DNA from: Bacteroidales bacterium
GTDB taxonomy: Bacteria; Bacteroidota; Bacteroidia; Bacteroidales; UBA10428
Reading direction: 5' to 3'
Assembly: GCA_016935435.1 (NCBI GenBank)
Contig: JAFGQZ010000100.1
Span: 1-57,005, forward strand
DNA: 57,005 nt
A model generated the notes under the pieces. The model saw only the letters and a program-made list of their open reading frames with translations. It was not told where the DNA came from and searched no databases. Shown piece by piece: positions 33,495 through 42,013 of this stretch (its first letter is position 1; each line of letters begins with the position of its first letter). Made by a program: the position numbers and the translations under genes.

Positions 33495-36400
33495 CTCGTT
33501 CAATGGTTTGCAAATTATATATTGCAGATAGCACAAAACCAGCCAAATCGGCATTGTCGTTTATCAGTTCGCTAACATGCTGCCGACTGAATGCATATAG
33601 TTCAACATCGGAGTCGAATTTAAATTCTTTTATGCCCATAGTATGCAAAAGAGGCAAATATGCCATTTGGTTTGAGCTTTTATAAGCTTTGTAACCATCA
33701 GAAAATGTGTTTGTGCCAATGTAAATTAACGAAATTTTGTTCAATAATTCAGCAGTTTGCAATGCTTGTCCGGCTTTTAACGGCATAACAACCATTGATG
33801 CTGCCATTTCGCACAAAACTTTTTCCGAAAGTATTTTTTCAAACGGGGGGCATTCAATAAGCCGGTAAAAACGAACAAACAATAAGTCGTTAAACTCTGG
33901 TATGGAAACACCACTAAGAGCATCAAAATTGCCACGTTTGGCCAAAACATACCTTGCTGTTTCGTTGAGCAACTTTTCGGGATGATTTGCACTAAAAACC
34001 AGTTCATCATCGAAACCTTTCAATTTCAAATGGTCGATTAAAATAAGCGAACATGCCCGGGGATATATTGTAAGTGCATTAAAATCGAAGGTAATTGTGT
34101 CTGCCAAAATTTCGTAAACAGAGAGTTTTGACTGTGGAAAGTAATAATCGAGCCTTTTTAATTTTTCTTTAATTGAAATATCTTCAAGCAATGGAAATAT
34201 AATTGGTTTTAGATCACTGTCGAAATAAGTGTCGGCCATTTCAACAGCATGGTTAATTTCCTGCCTGTTCCCCCACAAAAATAGTTTCTCAAAAGAGCCT
34301 ATTATATTGGGGTTGTAAATAATCGAGAGCAACCTAAAAAGCTGATGGTAGTTAATACGGTTTTCCCTTTGGTATGCATCGTACAATAAACCAAATTTCG
34401 GTTTGCCCTGTAAAGTGTGAATTATATTTAAATTATGTGTAATAGTGCCTACTAACCTAACAATATGGCTTATAATCTTCAATTTGTTATCGGCCCCGGC
34501 CTGATACCGGTTCTCTGCCAATGCTTGTATGCTGTTGATAAGTATATGGCTGTTAATTTCGCCAAGTCTCGAAAGCAAAAGATCTACCGCCCTGGGGGTG
34601 CCTATTTTGCCATAAAGCTTGAGAATCCTCTCCATTACAATATCATCGGTGCCAGATAGCAACGACTCGTGCTCAAGGTTTGCCAGCGCTTTTTCTTTAG
34701 CAAGGGCAATTGCCCCGAAAGCATGCAAACTAAACCGGCCGGGGTACAGATAATCGATAAGCGTATAACAGTAGTTGCCCGAACCTGAATATGCCAATGC
34801 TTTAATTGCAGCATTTTGCACAGCAGGCTCAAAATCTTTGAGCAGGGTAAGCAAAACAATTTCTTTATCTTTATAATCCGAGAATGCCAGGGCAAGGGCC
34901 AAATCAACCCGTTCGTCAATGCTGCCCGAGTTAACCCGTTCGTGCACAATATTGTCGGATATTTTCAGGCTTATAATATTATCAAGTTTCTGTATGGCTT
35001 TCTCAACCTCAACTTTTTCTTCACCCCTTACAATTGGCAGCTTTGTCTTCAGTTCGCTGAGCAGGTTAACCACCCTTTCGCCGGCAATGTATTCAATAGC
35101 AATTTTTCTTACACTCCATTCCCTGTGCGACAAAAGACGCTTTAAGTCGCTTTCGAATTCGTATGGCCTGGTTTGTGCCGAAATTTTTTGGGCTTCGATT
35201 ATTTTCGCTGTACCGGGCAATGAATATACTTTCTGTAGCAAGCCATTGAATGTATAGGTATTTTCATTGTCGGTATTGTGCATACGTAATTTCGAAAGCT
35301 CATCATGTAAGGCTTGTTTATATTTCTTTATCAGTTTAACCGATACAAACAGAAATAAAATACATAGTATTCCGGCAAAAATTAAAACAATACTGACACT
35401 AAAAAAACGAAGAAACGATAAACCCAGAAAAACAAAACCGGCAGTTGTAAGGCCAGCCATAACCATCGATCCTTCAACACGCGGATAGGCCACCTGACGG
35501 TACCGCATATCAAGCGAATAATACAAAGTGCGCAACGATGGTGCCTGTATGGTATAGTTCACCGTGAAATACCCGACTTTGCTAATTGTTACCAAAAGAA
35601 AAAAAACTGTAAAATGCTCGCCCGACAACTTACCCCCTATCAGGGAGGAAGCCAAAAAAGTTAATAGAACCGACAAACCCAGTAATGGTGCCACTACAAT
35701 CAGGCTATAAGGCGAATCGTAGCTGTACAGAATCCGTTTTATCAGAAACTTGTCGATACCGTAAACAAATACCACCGAAACTGCAATATATAAACCATAA
35801 AACTTCGACATTCCGAAAATATTGCGAAATTCAAACCATGCAAGGTTTATGAATGCAAAATGTATTGAAAACCCAATAATTGCAGATAGAAAAGAAAAAA
35901 GGAAAAGATACCGCGTATATTGGGAAGAAAAGAAAAGGAAAAAGTTGTGCCTTACAGGAATGTACTTTTCTTTGGGTTTTGCAAATAAAATATTTCTATT
36001 GTAAACCAAATTTAACAAAGGAACCGACAGCCATAGCAAAACAAGGCAAATTAATGCGCATAACATTAGTTGGCGGAAGGTTAAAAAATAAAGGCCCACA
36101 GTTATACCTGCCCCGCTAATGGCCATACCTGCCATAAACATAACCAGGGCAACAGGTAATATTTGCCTTGCATAAACCGGCAACAACAACTTTCGGGGGT
36201 ACCGCCAAACCGTGATCAATAAAAGGGTATTTACAGGGAACAAAACCACCATGCCATAATAGTAGTTCCACTGCCCTGCGCCTGAAAGATAAAGTATGTA
36301 AAATATGCCGCAAAAAGCTGTTATAGCTGTTATACTGATAAAAGTAAGCGATTTGGCCCCGGTTCTTTTGTACACCAGGGTAAAGAAATAAATAATTGAC

Positions 36401-36558
36401 ATGCCGGCAATGCCACCGGCGATGTATGCTGTTGCCAGGTACTTATAACCGAAAAAAGCAAAAAAAAGCGAATGAACCTGAATATCAAAGGCACTGATAA
36501 ACATGCCGGCAAATAGCGAAAAAATACCGTATGTATATAAAAAAGCGCGGTGGTTCAT
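33484..36558 (-). CDS. Polytopic membrane protein fused to HEAT repeats and a cyclic-nucleotide-binding-like domain
   Basis: The 1024-residue protein has about 11-12 transmembrane segments in residues 1-420 (such as IAGGIAGMSIIYFFTLVYK and LIVVAPLLGLSVLLTFLAS), with an MFS or ATP/ADP-translocase (NTT)-like look. Residues about 440-870 form a helical HEAT-type array (REWSVRKIAIEYI, DFEPAVQNAAIKALAYSGSG, GTPRAVDLLLSRLGEINSH). The last 150 residues have the beta pattern of a degenerate cyclic-nucleotide-binding fold (MVVMPLKAGQALQTAELLNK, ISLIYIGTNTFSDG). From memory, NTT-HEAT-CRP fusions exist in free-living bacteria, with unknown function. It is the first gene of an operon with the TIR-like and STAND genes, has its own promoter (36613-36642), and its stop lies inside the next gene. 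Confidence 0.72.
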   Translation of the reverse strand: MNHRAFLYTYGIFSLFAGMFISAFDIQVHSLFFAFFGYKYLATAYIAGGIAGMSIIYFFTLVYKRTGAKSLTFISITAITAFCGIFYILYLSGAGQWNYYYGMVVLFPVNTLLLITVWRYPRKLLLPVYARQILPVALVMFMAGMAISGAGITVGLYFLTFRQLMLCALICLVLLWLSVPLLNLVYNRNILFAKPKEKYIPVRHNFFLFFSSQYTRYLFLFSFLSAIIGFSIHFAFINLAWFEFRNIFGMSKFYGLYIAVSVVFVYGIDKFLIKRILYSYDSPYSLIVVAPLLGLSVLLTFLASSLIGGKLSGEHFTVFFLLVTISKVGYFTVNYTIQAPSLRTLYYSLDMRYRQVAYPRVEGSMVMAGLTTAGFVFLGLSFLRFFSVSIVLIFAGILCILFLFVSVKLIKKYKQALHDELSKLRMHNTDNENTYTFNGLLQKVYSLPGTAKIIEAQKISAQTRPYEFESDLKRLLSHREWSVRKIAIEYIAGERVVNLLSELKTKLPIVRGEEKVEVEKAIQKLDNIISLKISDNIVHERVNSGSIDERVDLALALAFSDYKDKEIVLLTLLKDFEPAVQNAAIKALAYSGSGNYCYTLIDYLYPGRFSLHAFGAIALAKEKALANLEHESLLSGTDDIVMERILKLYGKIGTPRAVDLLLSRLGEINSHILINSIQALAENRYQAGADNKLKIISHIVRLVGTITHNLNIIHTLQGKPKFGLLYDAYQRENRINYHQLFRLLSIIYNPNIIGSFEKLFLWGNRQEINHAVEMADTYFDSDLKPIIFPLLEDISIKEKLKRLDYYFPQSKLSVYEILADTITFDFNALTIYPRACSLILIDHLKLKGFDDELVFSANHPEKLLNETARYVLAKRGNFDALSGVSIPEFNDLLFVRFYRLIECPPFEKILSEKVLCEMAASMVVMPLKAGQALQTAELLNKISLIYIGTNTFSDGYKAYKSSNQMAYLPLLHTMGIKEFKFDSDVELYAFSRQHVSELINDNADLAGFVLSAIYNLQTIERDEQ

Positions 36559-36577
36559 TGTTTTTGTGCCTTGTTTG

Positions 36578-36591
36578 CCGGATTAACCCGG
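36578..36591. promoter_or_regulatory. Near-palindrome in the leader of the three-gene operon
   Basis: CCGG-ATTAAC-CCGG, 12 of 14 positions symmetric, lies 20-33 bases before the ATG and after the predicted transcription start. It could be an operator or a leader RNA structure. Confidence 0.3.
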
Positions 36592-36612
36592 ATAGTGCCT
36601 ACATTAAGCACA

Positions 36613-36642
36613 TAAAAATATTAAAATATCGCACGATTTCAA
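36613..36642 (-). promoter_or_regulatory. Promoter of the HEAT-transporter / TIR-like / STAND operon
   Basis: On the minus strand TTG (36642-36640), a 19-base spacer and TATTTTTA (36620-36613, 7 of 8 to TAnnTTTG). It lies in the 88-bp gap after aroK and 54 bases before the ATG, so the operon is probably transcribed independently of aroK. Confidence 0.5.
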
Positions 36643-36646
36643 GTTA

Positions 36647-37159
36647 TTACACATTATTCTTTTTTTTGAGCAGCTCTATAATTTTATCGACTGTAATGTC
36701 TTTTCCATCGATAACATATTTTGCCCTTAAATAATGATGTTCGCACCTATACCTGAGATCCGCAATGTACTCGCGAAGCTCCTGGTCTGTTTTGTTTTTC
36801 ACAATAGGCCTGTCCTTTACGGCATGTTTCAGGCGGCTTACCAGGGTATCGTTGTCAAGTTGTATATATAGAACATCGCCATATTTTTCCATAAGGCCCA
36901 TATTGTTGCAATGACAAGGGGCGCCTCCGCCTGTTGATACAATTATATTATCGCGTTTAACGATTTCCCTGAGAGCTTCCCATTCCAACAACCTAAAGCC
37001 GGCGTCGCCAATTGAGTTGTATAACTCCGGCACAGACTTACTTTCCCTGGCTTCAATTTCATGATCGAGATCGACAAATTCTAGGTTAAGCCTGTTGGCC
37101 AGTTTTTTGCCTATAGTAGTTTTGCCACTGCTCTTGTAGCCGATAATAAATAACCGCAT
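36647..37159 (-). CDS. aroK: Shikimate kinase
   Basis: AroK phosphorylates shikimate at the 3-hydroxyl in the path to chorismate. The 170-residue length is normal. It has Walker A IGYKSSGKTTIGKKLA (residues 5-20), the shikimate-binding DLDHEIEAR (D33 region) and the GGGAPCH motif that holds the shikimate carboxylate. The ATG at 37159 gives the family start MRLFIIGYKSSGK. It is the last of three aro genes on this strand (aroA, aroC-like, aroK) but is separated from the others by 258 bp with a terminator, and has its own -7 element. Confidence 0.95.
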   Translation of the reverse strand: MRLFIIGYKSSGKTTIGKKLANRLNLEFVDLDHEIEARESKSVPELYNSIGDAGFRLLEWEALREIVKRDNIIVSTGGGAPCHCNNMGLMEKYGDVLYIQLDNDTLVSRLKHAVKDRPIVKNKTDQELREYIADLRYRCEHHYLRAKYVIDGKDITVDKIIELLKKKNNV

Positions 37160-37196
37160 CGCACTAAAAATCTCTGTGAATATAATTTCTGAAAAA

Positions 37197-37211
37197 AACT
37201 TTGCAAAGTTA
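37197..37211 (-). promoter_or_regulatory. aroK promoter -7 element inside a 14-bp palindrome
   Basis: Minus strand 37211-37204 reads TAACTTTG, a perfect TAnnTTTG. It overlaps the palindrome AACTTTGCAAAGTT (37197-37210). A TTG about 22 bases upstream could be the -33 box. Confidence 0.5.
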
Positions 37212-37314
37212 CTAAAGATTGAACAAGACACCACAATGTTTTGATTAGCGGAGCTCTTTTCAACATAAACAATGGCCCTGTTGAAACAATATAAAAATGT
37301 TCGATTAAACAAAT

Positions 37315-37344
37315 AAAAACTCCCCGAAAAAATTTCCCGGGGAG
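37315..37344 (-). terminator. Rho-independent terminator after the aroC-like gene
   Basis: On the minus strand CTCCCCG (37344-37338), an 11-base loop and CGGGGAG (37326-37320) are followed by five T and a further T-rich run. It lies 73 bases after the aroC-like stop and ends the aroA-aroC transcript before aroK. Confidence 0.75.
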
Positions 37345-37417
37345 CAATAAGTATTTAACCTGTTTAATTAGCTTCGCTGAGCTAAAGGTTTATAAATATC
37401 TTTTATTAACCTTGCTG

Positions 37418-38740
37418 TTATTGGTTATTTGGCTTCATAGCCTGGTATCCAATGTGTTGCATGTAATTATCGAGAATTATTAGTGCCGTATAAGCCTCTA
37501 CAACAGGCCACATTCTGGCCACAATTGTGGGGTCGCGGCGTGTAACTGCGGCAAGATCTTCGTTTTGCAGGCTAACTTTATCGATTGTTTGCTGAGGTTT
37601 TGCAATGGTAGGTGTTGGCTTAACAGCAACGCGGGCAATAATATCCTGTCCGGTAGTAAGCCCTCCGGTAATTCCTCCGGCATTATTTGAGGTAAAAACT
37701 ACTTTGCCGTTTTCGATACGCATCTGGTCGTTACATTGCGAGCCTGTCATGTTTGCCGACTGAATTCCGCAACCAACTTCCACAGCTTTAACAGTGCCAA
37801 TACTCATCAGCTTGCCAAGTTCCCCGTCGAGTTTATTGAACACCGGCTCCCCAACCCCGGCAGGAACGCCTGTAACAATAACCTCAACAATCCCGCCCGA
37901 TGAATCGCCTTCCTGCATTATCCGAACAATTTCATCGTGCATTGCATCGGCTGCGTCAGCATCCGGACAGAACAATTTTGGGTTAATGCCGTATTTTGCT
38001 TTTATTTCATCCTCGTTGTATTTTGGCTTTTTGATATCGGGAATCCGGGTTTCGAGTTCAGCCAGGATAGCTGCTTTTTCGAAAAAGCGCATGCTGGTTT
38101 TCATTTTACCGGAGGCAAACAGTTCGAGGTATATCGGATCGTAAAGTTTGCGCACTTCGCGGTATGCAGCGGCTTTCTTCTTAATTTCAGAAACCGGCAT
38201 GTCTTTCATTTTAATACCGGCAGCCTCTTTAACATACGAAACTACTTCTATTCCATGATCTTTAAGGATTTTTTTTGCAATACAACCGGCGGCAACAATC
38301 GACGAGGTATATCGGCCACTGAAAAAACCGGCGCCAATAGCATCGTCGAACGAGCCATATTTCATATAAGAAGCATACGAAGCATGGCCTGGCCTGGGGG
38401 TACGGTTTGTGCGCTGGTACTGGTCGATATGCTCAAAATGCCTGTCAACATTGGGTATCAGAACAACCATAGGGGTCCCGTTGGTATAACCGGCATTCGA
38501 AAAGCCGGGCATTGTGTCGGCGGCATTAACCCCGCTGTAAATAATGGGCACATCGGCCTCGCGGCGCGGAGAAGTAAGTTCTCCCTGGCCAGGCTTGCGC
38601 AACATAAGTTCGGTATAAATTTCTTCTTCGGTGAAATAATATCCCGGCGGCACGCCCTGAATATTTATCGAAAGGCCTTCCTGGTAAGAACCACCTGCTA
38701 CCGTAGTTTTAAATAAAACTCCATGAGTACATCCAAGCAT
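37418..38740 (-). CDS. aroC: Divergent chorismate synthase homologue
   Basis: Chorismate synthase removes phosphate from EPSP using reduced FMN. This 440-residue protein is clearly of the family by RPGHASY (with the second catalytic histidine), FFSGRYTSSIVAAGCIAKK, GVPAGVGEP, FTSNNAGGITGGLTTGQ, AVKPTPTIAKPQ, RRDPTIVAR and PVVEAYTAL. It is longer than the usual 350-400 residues. The unusual point is the N-terminus: the standard TTFGESHG loop, which holds the first catalytic histidine, is replaced by TTVAGGSYQEG with no histidine. The start is fixed by alignment of LFKTT with LFRVT. It lies 18 bp behind aroA and shares its transcript, so a role at this step is plausible, but it may be a paralogue with altered chemistry. 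Confidence 0.8.
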   Translation of the reverse strand: MLGCTHGVLFKTTVAGGSYQEGLSINIQGVPPGYYFTEEEIYTELMLRKPGQGELTSPRREADVPIIYSGVNAADTMPGFSNAGYTNGTPMVVLIPNVDRHFEHIDQYQRTNRTPRPGHASYASYMKYGSFDDAIGAGFFSGRYTSSIVAAGCIAKKILKDHGIEVVSYVKEAAGIKMKDMPVSEIKKKAAAYREVRKLYDPIYLELFASGKMKTSMRFFEKAAILAELETRIPDIKKPKYNEDEIKAKYGINPKLFCPDADAADAMHDEIVRIMQEGDSSGGIVEVIVTGVPAGVGEPVFNKLDGELGKLMSIGTVKAVEVGCGIQSANMTGSQCNDQMRIENGKVVFTSNNAGGITGGLTTGQDIIARVAVKPTPTIAKPQQTIDKVSLQNEDLAAVTRRDPTIVARMWPVVEAYTALIILDNYMQHIGYQAMKPNNQ

Positions 38741-38758
38741 AATAATATGGTTTAATTG

Positions 38759-40027
38759 TTATTTTTCGGTTATTTTAATATTCGCCCCAAGAGCGTTAAA
38801 GTCGTCGATAAAAGTAGGATAAGTAACACTAACCGATTCAGCCGTGTCGATTTCGGTAACCCCATCGGCAGCCATACCGGCAATAGCCAGCGACATAACC
38901 ATACGGTGGTCGTCGTAACCGTGTACCCGGGTTCCGTTAAGCTCCGATTGATGAACTATAAGCCCGTCGGGCAGCTCTTCTATATTTGCACCCATTTTTC
39001 GGAGTTCACGGGCAACAGCGCTAATGCGATCGCACTCTTTCAGCCTGGCCTGTGCCACATTCAGGAGCTTTGTCGTGCCTGTGGCAAAACAGCCTGCCAC
39101 TGCCATAGCCGGTAATGCATCGGGGGTATCGTTCATGTTAATCTCAATACCCGTTAACTTGCCTCCCTTCACCACAACCCCATCGGCTTGCTGGTCGATT
39201 TTCATGCCCATTTGCCGAAGATAACTAAACACCTGTTTATCGCCCTGTTGATCGTTAAAATCGAGCCCGAGTATTTTTATTTCCGAACCTGTTACTGCGG
39301 CAGCAACCAATGCAAATGTTGCCGAAGAGAAATCGGCAGCTATACGCTCATCAAAGGGTTTATAGGCTTGGCCCCCTTTCACTTTAAACCATTCCAGCCC
39401 CTTATTTTCGTATTTGATGCCCTGCTTGTCGAGCCAGTTGAGTGTAATTTGCACATAAGGTTTTTCGTGCAGGTTTACAACCTGAATTTCTATATCGTTT
39501 TTGGCCAGGGGGGCAGCAAAAAGCAGGGCTGTAACAAATTGTGAACTAAGCCCGTCAACAATGGTTTTGCTGCCAGCTATCGGGCCTGTAATGGTAAACG
39601 GGCATTTCTGGTTTGAAGAACCTGCTTTTGCACCAAGCGCTTCCAGTGCATTGAACAAGTTGGTCATCAAACGTTTGCGTATAGAACTATCGCCATCGAA
39701 TGTAACCGGCACATTATAAAGGCTTGCAAGGGCAGTAAATATGCGTAGGGTCGTACCTGAATTTGCAACATCAATAAAAGCGCCTTCTGGTAAGCATTTT
39801 TTACCTATGCCGGTAATAATTATGTTGTTCCCCGAAGTTTGCACTTCTGCCCCAAAAGCCCTGGCAGCTGACAACGAAGCACGAGTGTCGGCAGAATCGA
39901 GGGCTTCGCGCAGCACCGAAGTGCCTTCTGCCATAGTGGCGATGGCTACTGCCCGTATGGTGTGCGATTTCGATCCGGGAATGTTTATTTCACCTTTTAA
40001 ACCTGCTTTTGTTGAATGTATTTTCAC
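38759..40027 (-). CDS. aroA: 3-phosphoshikimate 1-carboxyvinyltransferase (EPSP synthase)
   Basis: AroA joins shikimate 3-phosphate and PEP to form EPSP, the substrate of chorismate synthase. The 422-residue protein keeps the expected residues: GSKSHTIRA (K, S, R for substrate), NSGTTLR (PEP site), SIRKRL (arginine), SSQFVTALLFA, NDTPDALPAMA (catalytic Asp), RLKECDRI and DDHRMVMS. The PEP loop has isoleucine where the E. coli enzyme has Pro101, as in non-class-I enzymes. I chose the GTG at 40027, which gives the family start MKIHSTKAG. A longer TTG version would run through the promoter at 40053-40081. It leads the aroA-aroC transcript. Confidence 0.94.
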   Translation of the reverse strand: MKIHSTKAGLKGEINIPGSKSHTIRAVAIATMAEGTSVLREALDSADTRASLSAARAFGAEVQTSGNNIIITGIGKKCLPEGAFIDVANSGTTLRIFTALASLYNVPVTFDGDSSIRKRLMTNLFNALEALGAKAGSSNQKCPFTITGPIAGSKTIVDGLSSQFVTALLFAAPLAKNDIEIQVVNLHEKPYVQITLNWLDKQGIKYENKGLEWFKVKGGQAYKPFDERIAADFSSATFALVAAAVTGSEIKILGLDFNDQQGDKQVFSYLRQMGMKIDQQADGVVVKGGKLTGIEINMNDTPDALPAMAVAGCFATGTTKLLNVAQARLKECDRISAVARELRKMGANIEELPDGLIVHQSELNGTRVHGYDDHRMVMSLAIAGMAADGVTEIDTAESVSVTYPTFIDDFNALGANIKITEK

Positions 40028-40052
40028 CCGATTTTTATTTTTATACAGGCAG

Positions 40053-40081
40053 CAAAAATAACAAAATTGCCGAAACCACAA
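40053..40081 (-). promoter_or_regulatory. Promoter of aroA
   Basis: On the minus strand TTG (40081-40079), an 18-base spacer and TATTTTTG (40060-40053), 25 bases before the GTG start. This supports the GTG over an upstream TTG as the aroA start. Confidence 0.5.
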
Positions 40082-40270
40082 GTATAATTCCGAAGTGTGT
40101 AATTTTTATGCCCATAAACCAAACACATGTAAACTGCCATAACCAGCGCTATGTAAAATGCAAACCGGCACAAATTTTATCTGATATCATTGTTGTGTTT
40201 CAACCAAAAACCTCCAATTTGTTATTTCTGCCTGTTAGGTTTGCCATTTGTGCTAATATAGCAGGACTAA

Positions 40271-40300
40271 TTTACTTTCTTATATTTACAAAAAAGTAAA
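40271..40300 (+). promoter_or_regulatory. 8-bp inverted repeat before the SDR gene
   Basis: TTTACTTT (40271-40278) and AAAGTAAA (40293-40300) enclose 14 bases and end 3 bases before the ATG at 40304. A TATATTTA element lies in the loop. It may be an operator over the promoter or a leader hairpin. The rest of the 276-bp gap 40028-40303 shows only the aroA promoter. Confidence 0.35.
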
Positions 40301-40303
40301 ATA

Positions 40304-40957
40304 ATGAAAACAGCTCTTGTTTTTGGGGCAACAGGCCTGGTGGGCTCTTATCTGGTAAAGGAATTATCGGAACGGCATGAGTACAGCCAAATAAGTGTAT
40401 TTGTCCGAACTGCTTTAGGGTTCAACATTCCAAAGGTGACAAGCCATGTTATCGATTTTGACAATATTCGGGCAAGTATTGGTTTATTTAATGGCGACGA
40501 TGCGTTTATCTGCCTGGGCACAACCTTGAAAAAAGCCGGCTCGGTAGCAAGGGTGGAAGCTATTGACCGTGATTTGCCGGTTGAAATTGCCGGGCTTTGT
40601 TTGCAGAATGGGGTTAAGAACTTGTCGGTGGTGTCGTCTATTGGGGCAAACAGTTCTTCGAGAAACTACTACCTGCGCATTAAAGGCGAAATGGAAGATA
40701 AAATTCTGTCGATGGGCTTTTCAAACACATCTGTTGTTCGTCCTTCGGTACTTCTCGGGAAACGCAACGACCCCCGCATTGCAGAAGCTGCGGGCAGGGT
40801 TTTTATGCAGGCTTTTGGCTTCCTGTTTTTGGGCAGGCTTAAAAAGTTCAGGGCCATACATGCCCGAACTGTTGCGCGTGCAATGGTTGAAATTTCTAAT
40901 AAAAACCTGAGAGATAAAATTTACGAATCGGATCAATTGCAATTGCTGGGGAATTAA
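40304..40957 (+). CDS. NAD(P)-binding atypical short-chain dehydrogenase (HTATIP2/CC3-like)
   Basis: A 217-residue Rossmann protein with the dinucleotide-binding start MKTALVFGATGLVGSYLV (GxTGxxG). It has no YxxxK catalytic pair of classical SDRs; instead it has VVSSIGANSSSRNYYLRIKG, where Y and K resemble the YxxxK-like pair of the CC3/TIP30 group. The later VVRPSVLLGKRND motif is typical of that group. Function is a predicted oxidoreductase or NADP-binding regulator; substrate unknown. It is monocistronic, divergent from aroA. Confidence 0.85.
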   Translation: MKTALVFGATGLVGSYLVKELSERHEYSQISVFVRTALGFNIPKVTSHVIDFDNIRASIGLFNGDDAFICLGTTLKKAGSVARVEAIDRDLPVEIAGLCLQNGVKNLSVVSSIGANSSSRNYYLRIKGEMEDKILSMGFSNTSVVRPSVLLGKRNDPRIAEAAGRVFMQAFGFLFLGRLKKFRAIHARTVARAMVEISNKNLRDKIYESDQLQLLGN

Positions 40958-41069
40958 GAATTATAAGCAGCTTTTGCCAAGTAAGGCTGTCTTCCACCCA
41001 AAACTAATTTTAATAGTTGTAGGTTTGGCTAATTTTGGCTGAAAAGCTTATTTTCGTAAAAAAACTTGT

Positions 41070-41936
41070 ATGCCCTGGACAAATTTCCACAGCCACTCCC
41101 TTTTTTGCGATGGTGCCGATGATCCGGAAAAATACATACTGGCAGCCATTAACGAAAAAATCATTGCCTATGGGTTTTCGTCGCATGCCCCTGTTAACTT
41201 TAAAACCGATTGGTGCATTCCCGACAACAGATTATCGGAATATATTGAGAAGGTAAAGTACATTAAAAAAAAATACCATTCTGAAATACAAACATACCTG
41301 GGGCTGGAAATTGATTACATTCCCGGGGTTTCGGGCAGAAACAAACACCTGAACTATATGCTGGATTTGGACTATTTTATCGGTTCGGTGCATTTTTGCG
41401 GATATTTCCCCGACGGTACGCCCTGGAACATTGATCATACCCCTGAACTGTTTCTCAAAGGTTTAAAAGAAATTTATAAAAACAATTTCCGAAAAGCCAC
41501 CGAGGTATTTTACGAAAATACCCGCCTAATGGTAACTGAAGATAAGCCCGATGTAATAGGGCACCTTGATAAGATTAAAATGTTCAATAACCAGGGCTTT
41601 TGCTTTGACGAAAATGAAAAATACTATCGCGAACAGGTAGCTTTGACGCTTCAAACCATTAAAAACACCGGATCGATTGTGGAAATAAATACCCGTGGCT
41701 ATTATCGCTATGGGCAGTTAGATTTGTACCCCAGTCAATGGGCCCTTGAAATGATTGCGAAAATGGATATTCCGGTAATGCTAAATTCCGACTGTCATAA
41801 AGCCGATGAAATTACAGCAGGTTTTATTTATGCTGTTGAAATTCTTAAGAAAGCGGGCATACAAAAACTCTGGTCGTTATTGGACGAAAAATGGCAGGGT
41901 TTTGATTTTGACCGGACAGGAATTTTGCCAAACTGA
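41070..41936 (+). CDS. PHP-domain histidinol-phosphatase-like phosphoesterase
   Basis: A 288-residue PHP-family enzyme. Metal-binding motifs are FHSHSLFCDG (H7, H9), GFSSHAPVNF, LGLEIDYIPG (Glu), GSVHFCG, VIGHLDKIK and LNSDCHKADEI. The family cleaves phosphate esters with a trinuclear metal site. The best match by eye is HisJ-type histidinol-phosphatase, the eighth step of histidine synthesis, but no his genes are near, so another sugar-phosphate substrate is possible. It converges with the ABC permease gene (77-bp gap without clear structure). Confidence 0.85.
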   Translation: MPWTNFHSHSLFCDGADDPEKYILAAINEKIIAYGFSSHAPVNFKTDWCIPDNRLSEYIEKVKYIKKKYHSEIQTYLGLEIDYIPGVSGRNKHLNYMLDLDYFIGSVHFCGYFPDGTPWNIDHTPELFLKGLKEIYKNNFRKATEVFYENTRLMVTEDKPDVIGHLDKIKMFNNQGFCFDENEKYYREQVALTLQTIKNTGSIVEINTRGYYRYGQLDLYPSQWALEMIAKMDIPVMLNSDCHKADEITAGFIYAVEILKKAGIQKLWSLLDEKWQGFDFDRTGILPN

Positions 41937-42013
41937 TTTTTTACCAGGCCGTTTCGTTACACAGTTTTATATGGCTGCCCAAAAAATCGGGAGCAACATA
42001 ACCTGCCAATTTG

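Noticed and set aside
37937..38716. A 259-codon open frame on the plus strand opposite the aroC-like gene
   Set aside because: It lies wholly inside a gene with clear family motifs, has a low-complexity composition and no promoter; it is a frame shadow.
38759..40027. Isoleucine at the E. coli Pro101 position of EPSP synthase as a sign of glyphosate insensitivity
   Set aside because: NSGTTLR with a non-proline next residue is normal for non-class-I EPSP synthases; no claim about inhibitor response is justified.
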